Positions 60,514-64,000 of a DNA stretch of 64,000 nt are shown here, in pieces; the first letter of the stretch is position 1, and every line of letters begins with the position of its first letter. This DNA is from Diphasiastrum complanatum (taxonomy: Eukaryota; Streptophyta; Lycopodiopsida; Lycopodiales; Lycopodiaceae): assembly GCA_029204225.1 (NCBI GenBank), contig CM055099.1:64479614-64543613 (forward strand). The letters run 5' to 3'. The notes beneath the pieces are model-generated. The model was not told the DNA's origin. It made no database searches and saw only the letters and a list, made by a program, of their open reading frames with translations. Made by a program: the position numbers and the translations under genes.

Positions 60514-62683
60514 ATGGCAGGATCTGCTTCCAAAACCATGAAATATGCTGCAAAATTGAGGCTGCATTCAGCTTTGATTTCAGTTCAAATTTTGTCAGCA
60601 GGTTTCCAGCTTCTCTCCAGACTGGGTCTGCTGGACAATGGCATGAATGAATTTGCCTACCCAGTTTACCGAAGTGCCATTGCCTGCCTCCTCCTTGCAT
60701 TTATGTCATTCTTTCTGGAAAGGTATAATTCTAATTCAAAACTTTCTTTTTATCTTGTATGTAAGAGCCACATTTCTTCTGTACACAAGGGCTACTTTTC
60801 TCCTGTCAAGAAGATTAACAAATTTGTTGAATGGAAGAAAACCCACAATCTATGAAGCACAGCTATTTACTTCTTTCTATTTGGTGCTTCTATCAGGCAG
60901 GAGAGGCCACCCCTCACATGGACTCTTGTGTTTCAGTTCTTCCTACTTGGCTTTACAGGGTAAATTTTTTTTTCTTGCTCTCAATGTTATTTGACTGCTG
61001 AAAAATGAAACAATTTCATATAGCCTTCCGATGATCAATTTTCTTCTTCTGTCTCTTAGTTTCAAAAACAGACATTAGAAATCTTTGGCTATTTGAATTT
61101 CACACAGGATTTTTCTGAGCCAGTCGCTGTATTTGAAGGGGCTTATGTGCACCAATGCAACCTTTGCTTCAACAATGGCGAACCTCCTCCCTGGCTTGGT
61201 GTTTGTCATGGCTGCACTCTTCAGGTATAGAAATATCATGCATACTAACTCCAACATCTTACGGCAAGCAATTTGGAATTGATCAGTGTCTTTGATTGTA
61301 CTTGTAGAATCGAGGAGGTGAAATTGAGCAGAAGAGATGGCCAGGCCAAAACCCTTGGAGCAACAATTGGTGTTATTGGTGCTGTCATGATGTCACTTTA
61401 CAAAGGTCCTGTCTTATTATTGGACAGTACAACAATCAGATCTCCTCATCTACTTACTGCACAAGCCTCAGCAAGGTTTCCATCAGAAACTGGACTTCAA
61501 CTTTTTGGGTATCCTACTGAATGCTGGCAACTGGGTGTACTTTGTATCATTGGCAACTCTATAGCGTGTGCTCTCTGGATCGTCATACAGGTTAATATGT
61601 TGCTACAAGTGCTAAACAGATAGTTCATTGAAGAAAGATCTTTATCTATATTTTGCACTAATCTGACTTTAGTGGAATAATCATGCTAATGGCATTGTTT
61701 CCTTTGTGTGTGCAGACTCCAATATTAAAAAAGTATCCAGCAAGACTGCATGTTACCTTTTTTTCAACTTGTTGGGGTTTTGTCCTGCTTGCTTTGTTTG
61801 GATTTACACAAATTTCAGAGCCTTCCAAATGGAAAATCACATCAAGGTCTGATATTCTGGTTATCCTCTATGCGGTATGCACTCTTTCCACTATATCGTA
61901 CATTCCAGTCTCAAATGCATTGAATCTTTATTGGAGTTTGCAATATGCATCTGATCTTTTGCTTATTTTAATAAACTCATACACATGATCAAAGTACAGA
62001 CATTGACAATCATACAGGACTAAGTGCAAACTTGCAATAAATGTTGATTACAGGGGAATCCACATTCTGTAATAATGTTCAGCTTTCTCTGAAGGCTTTG
62101 AATCTCTTTACTGCTCTGATTCTATCTTGCCTTTGTGTGCAACTTTAAGTCAAAAATTTATTTGTGCTGCAGGGACTGATCTATTCTGGAATCACGTACA
62201 GCCTTCAAAGCTGGTGCGTTCAGAATGGAGGACCTGTGTTAGTGGCAGTCTACCAACCCCTTCAAACAGTGGTTGTTGCCGTACTTGCTGTTCCACTGTT
62301 TGGAGATGGTTTGTCAGTGGGAAGGTCAGTATTGGGCTGAATTCAAGCATACTTTAGTTTTTAATCAATGGATTAGTTTAGTGATGAGGGCACAAATCCC
62401 CTATACCTGAACAGATGCATTGAATTGGAAAAGATCTGTTTTGCACATTTTGTGGATATGCATTTGTTGTCAATGTACTAACCCAGCTTATGCCAGTGTT
62501 GCTGGAGGACTCCTCATTATGTCTGGACTGTATTTGGTGAATTGGGGCCAAGGACAGCAACAGAAGCTCGAAACTTTCTCACAAGACACTGAAACTTTGA
62601 TCAAAGACAAGCTGGGCAACAACATTTCTGGAGACCCACTTCTTAAATCTTGTTGGACTGATACACCAGACGAGCTTGCGTGA
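60514..62683 (+). CDS. WAT1-related protein (EamA/DMT-family membrane transporter), seven exons
   Basis: A member of the plant WAT1/MtN21 family, ten-helix transporters of the plasma membrane or tonoplast; WAT1 itself exports auxin from vacuoles, but the substrate here is unknown. Exons: 60514-60722, 60897-60959, 61108-61224, 61308-61590, 61716-61874, 62173-62324 and 62497-62683. All borders are GT..AG with matching phases; total 1170 bases, 389 aa, normal for the family. Seen: GMNEFAYPVYRSAIACLLLAF, RQERPPLTWTLVFQFFLLGFTG, CTNATFASTMANLLPGLVFVMA (first EamA repeat), TLGATIGVIGAVMMSLYKGP, CWQLGVLCIIGNSIACALWIVIQ, and the second EamA repeat with GITYSLQSWCVQNGGPVLVAVYQPLQTV and GGLLIMSGLYLVNWG. 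A hydrophilic C-terminal tail follows. No inactivating change was seen. The first ATG in frame is at 60514. Confidence 0.93.
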
Positions 62684-62844
62684 GAGTCTAGTCAATTCTA
62701 ACAATTGGAAAAACATACATTTCCATGGGAACAATTTTGCCCCTTAGAGCTGGTGAAATGTCTGAGAAGTGTGAGCCCTTGTCTATAATGCTTGTGTTGC
62801 AATACTTCTCTCAATTGAGCATGAGATCAAAGAATCCTCAAAGA
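62684..62844 (+). other. Proximal 3' flank of the WAT1-related gene
   Basis: Probably 3' UTR; a short frame here has no recognisable similarity. Confidence 0.4.
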
Positions 62845-62946
62845 TGTGTAAATGTGGACTTGGTTGGTGTTGGGACACAAAATTTTGGACTCAAATGTGT
62901 AAATGTGGACTTGGTTGGTGTTGGGACACAAAATTTTGCAAGTATT
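62845..62946. repeat. 51-bp tandem duplication
   Basis: Units start at 62845 and 62896 (tgtgtaaatgtggacttggttgg...acacaaaatttt) and are nearly identical. Confidence 0.9.
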
Positions 62947-63073
62947 GCAACTGAAGATTAGGAAATTTTGCAAGGGAGTAAATCAATGGTATAACTTATG
63001 AGCATCATATCAGCATGGGAGGATAAAAGGTCGATCAAGCTAGAAAATATATGCTTTTGACATCATGTATTGT

Positions 63074-63138
63074 ATCTCTATCAAATGCTTCTTGGTTTCC
63101 AAGGGGAGGCTCGAACTTGAGACCATCTCTATCAAATG
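63074..63138 (-). mobile_element. 5'-truncated copy of the tRNA-like mini-retroposon with a 14-bp target duplication
   Basis: A 37-base insert (63088-63124) lies between identical repeats ATCTCTATCAAATG (63074-63087, 63125-63138). On the minus strand the insert holds box B (GTTCGAGCC, one base changed before it) and the same 3' stem-loop CTTGG-AAA-CCAAG-AAG as the copy at 24962-25048. It stops just upstream of box B, so the tRNA 5' half is missing. The identical 3' end and variable 5' end are the mark of target-primed reverse transcription. Confidence 0.8.
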
Positions 63139-64000
63139 ACGAAATGAATGTATTATACATCATCACTCAGAGGAGCTAAATGTGATTGTTGTGAGATTCT
63201 TATCTATTGCTACATGACTATGGAGCATATGGAACACGACCTACATGAGCTTTTTTCTTTTTTCTTGGAAAAAGCATTATTTCTTTGTTTATAATCAAAT
63301 TATAATTTTTTTTATTTTAATGAAGAACATAGAATGACATTGAAATTCTTTATATAGATTATCTAGACAAAATATTTGTACATCAAAAAAGATATCCATG
63401 TATACATATACTACTTTTGGTTTCTTTCAGATAGGTTCGTTTTTGTTGGGATAGTGTGTGAACTAAGATGGCATGATATATTCCTAAAAAAAATGTTAAA
63501 ACTATTTGTTATCTATTTTATGACATACAAAAATCAAGTTAGAATAGGATGCCTAAAGGTGATGTATTGTCATTATTGTTAAACGTCATTATACGGTTAA
63601 AATGGCGAAGAAAATATTGCCAATAGTCAACAATCAAGAGGTCCCAGCCCAGTGTCACCTAAGAAGAGGCTAGACTTGGTTAAATGGCCTTCATAATTAA
63701 TAGGACTTTTAAGATTATTATTGACAATGTCTACACTTTTAATGAACGCAAAATTTATAAGGGTATTAGCATATAACATCCAGCTTGATTTTCAAGTAAG
63801 ACCATCGACACCAATACAAGCCCATGCCCAATGATGAAGCACCAGCTGACCAACGAGAAGGTATTAGTGTGTGGAGACAAAGATTGTAAAGGTATCAATG
63901 AACAAGCTAGAGGGCAAAGCCACTCTATATGTAAACATTTGGGGGAGAACTATTCACATGCCAATATGTAAAAACATCCCAAGGACCCCACATCTTGACA
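63139..64000. other. Terminal AT-rich stretch
   Basis: No gene or element recognised on either strand; short frames lack conserved motifs. Confidence 0.4.

Overview
The window is nuclear DNA of a seed plant. It has spliceosomal introns with GT..AG borders, three plant-type genes that look intact, two plant gene relics and much retrotransposon and DNA-transposon debris. One intron of about 5.7 kb, the sparse genes and the decayed LTR elements suggest a large genome, possibly a gymnosperm; that is an inference and no species can be named. All exon models were read by eye from splice signals and family similarity.

Layout. 0-2.8 kb: promoter-like repeats, then the last exon (C-terminal half) of an NPF/POT nitrate-peptide transporter with no upstream half in view. 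6.3-7.8 kb: five exons of a CYP90A-like (brassinosteroid-type) cytochrome P450, broken by a lost splice acceptor, a stop codon and loss of the heme-binding end. 8.5-26.7 kb: transposon territory. It holds a CACTA fragment (10.2-11.0), a Ty3/gypsy pol with a second RNase H placed after integrase and a coiled-coil frame behind it (11.05-15.04), non-coding LTR-type DNA (15-21.7), a minus-strand gypsy LTR inserted at a CACTA DUF4216 relic (21.76-23.46), a minus-strand gypsy gag/RT relic (23.5-24.9), a tiny tRNA-like retroposon with target duplications, and a copia RT/RNase H relic (25.5-26.7).

27.4-34.8 kb (minus): a five-exon gene for a chloroplast NAD(P)-binding Rossmann protein (At2g34460-like). 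Its first intron hosts a 716-bp TIR element and a copia LTR relic. 38.1-42.2 kb: an internally deleted copia element (minus) with two LTRs and an AAAAT target duplication. 45.7-49.05 kb: a complete three-exon beta-tubulin gene, preceded by a leader region built of tandem repeats. 50.9-53.0 kb (minus): a decayed DUF7869 (transposase-like) gene. 56.1-58.1 kb: LTR, primer site and gag of the same copia family as at 38 kb, but in the plus orientation. 58.5 kb: a gypsy primer-binding site. 60.5-62.7 kb: an intact seven-exon WAT1-related (EamA) membrane transporter gene. 63.1 kb: a second, 5'-truncated copy of the tRNA-like retroposon.

The cellular genes (transporter, P450, plastid Rossmann protein, tubulin, WAT1-type carrier) show no operon-like logic; they are independent genes set in repeats. 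The most unusual items are the tRNA-like mini-retroposon with a 3' stem-loop and no poly-A, the RT-RNaseH-IN-archaeal RNaseH order, the tandem-repeat leader of the tubulin gene, and the precisely datable decay of the P450.
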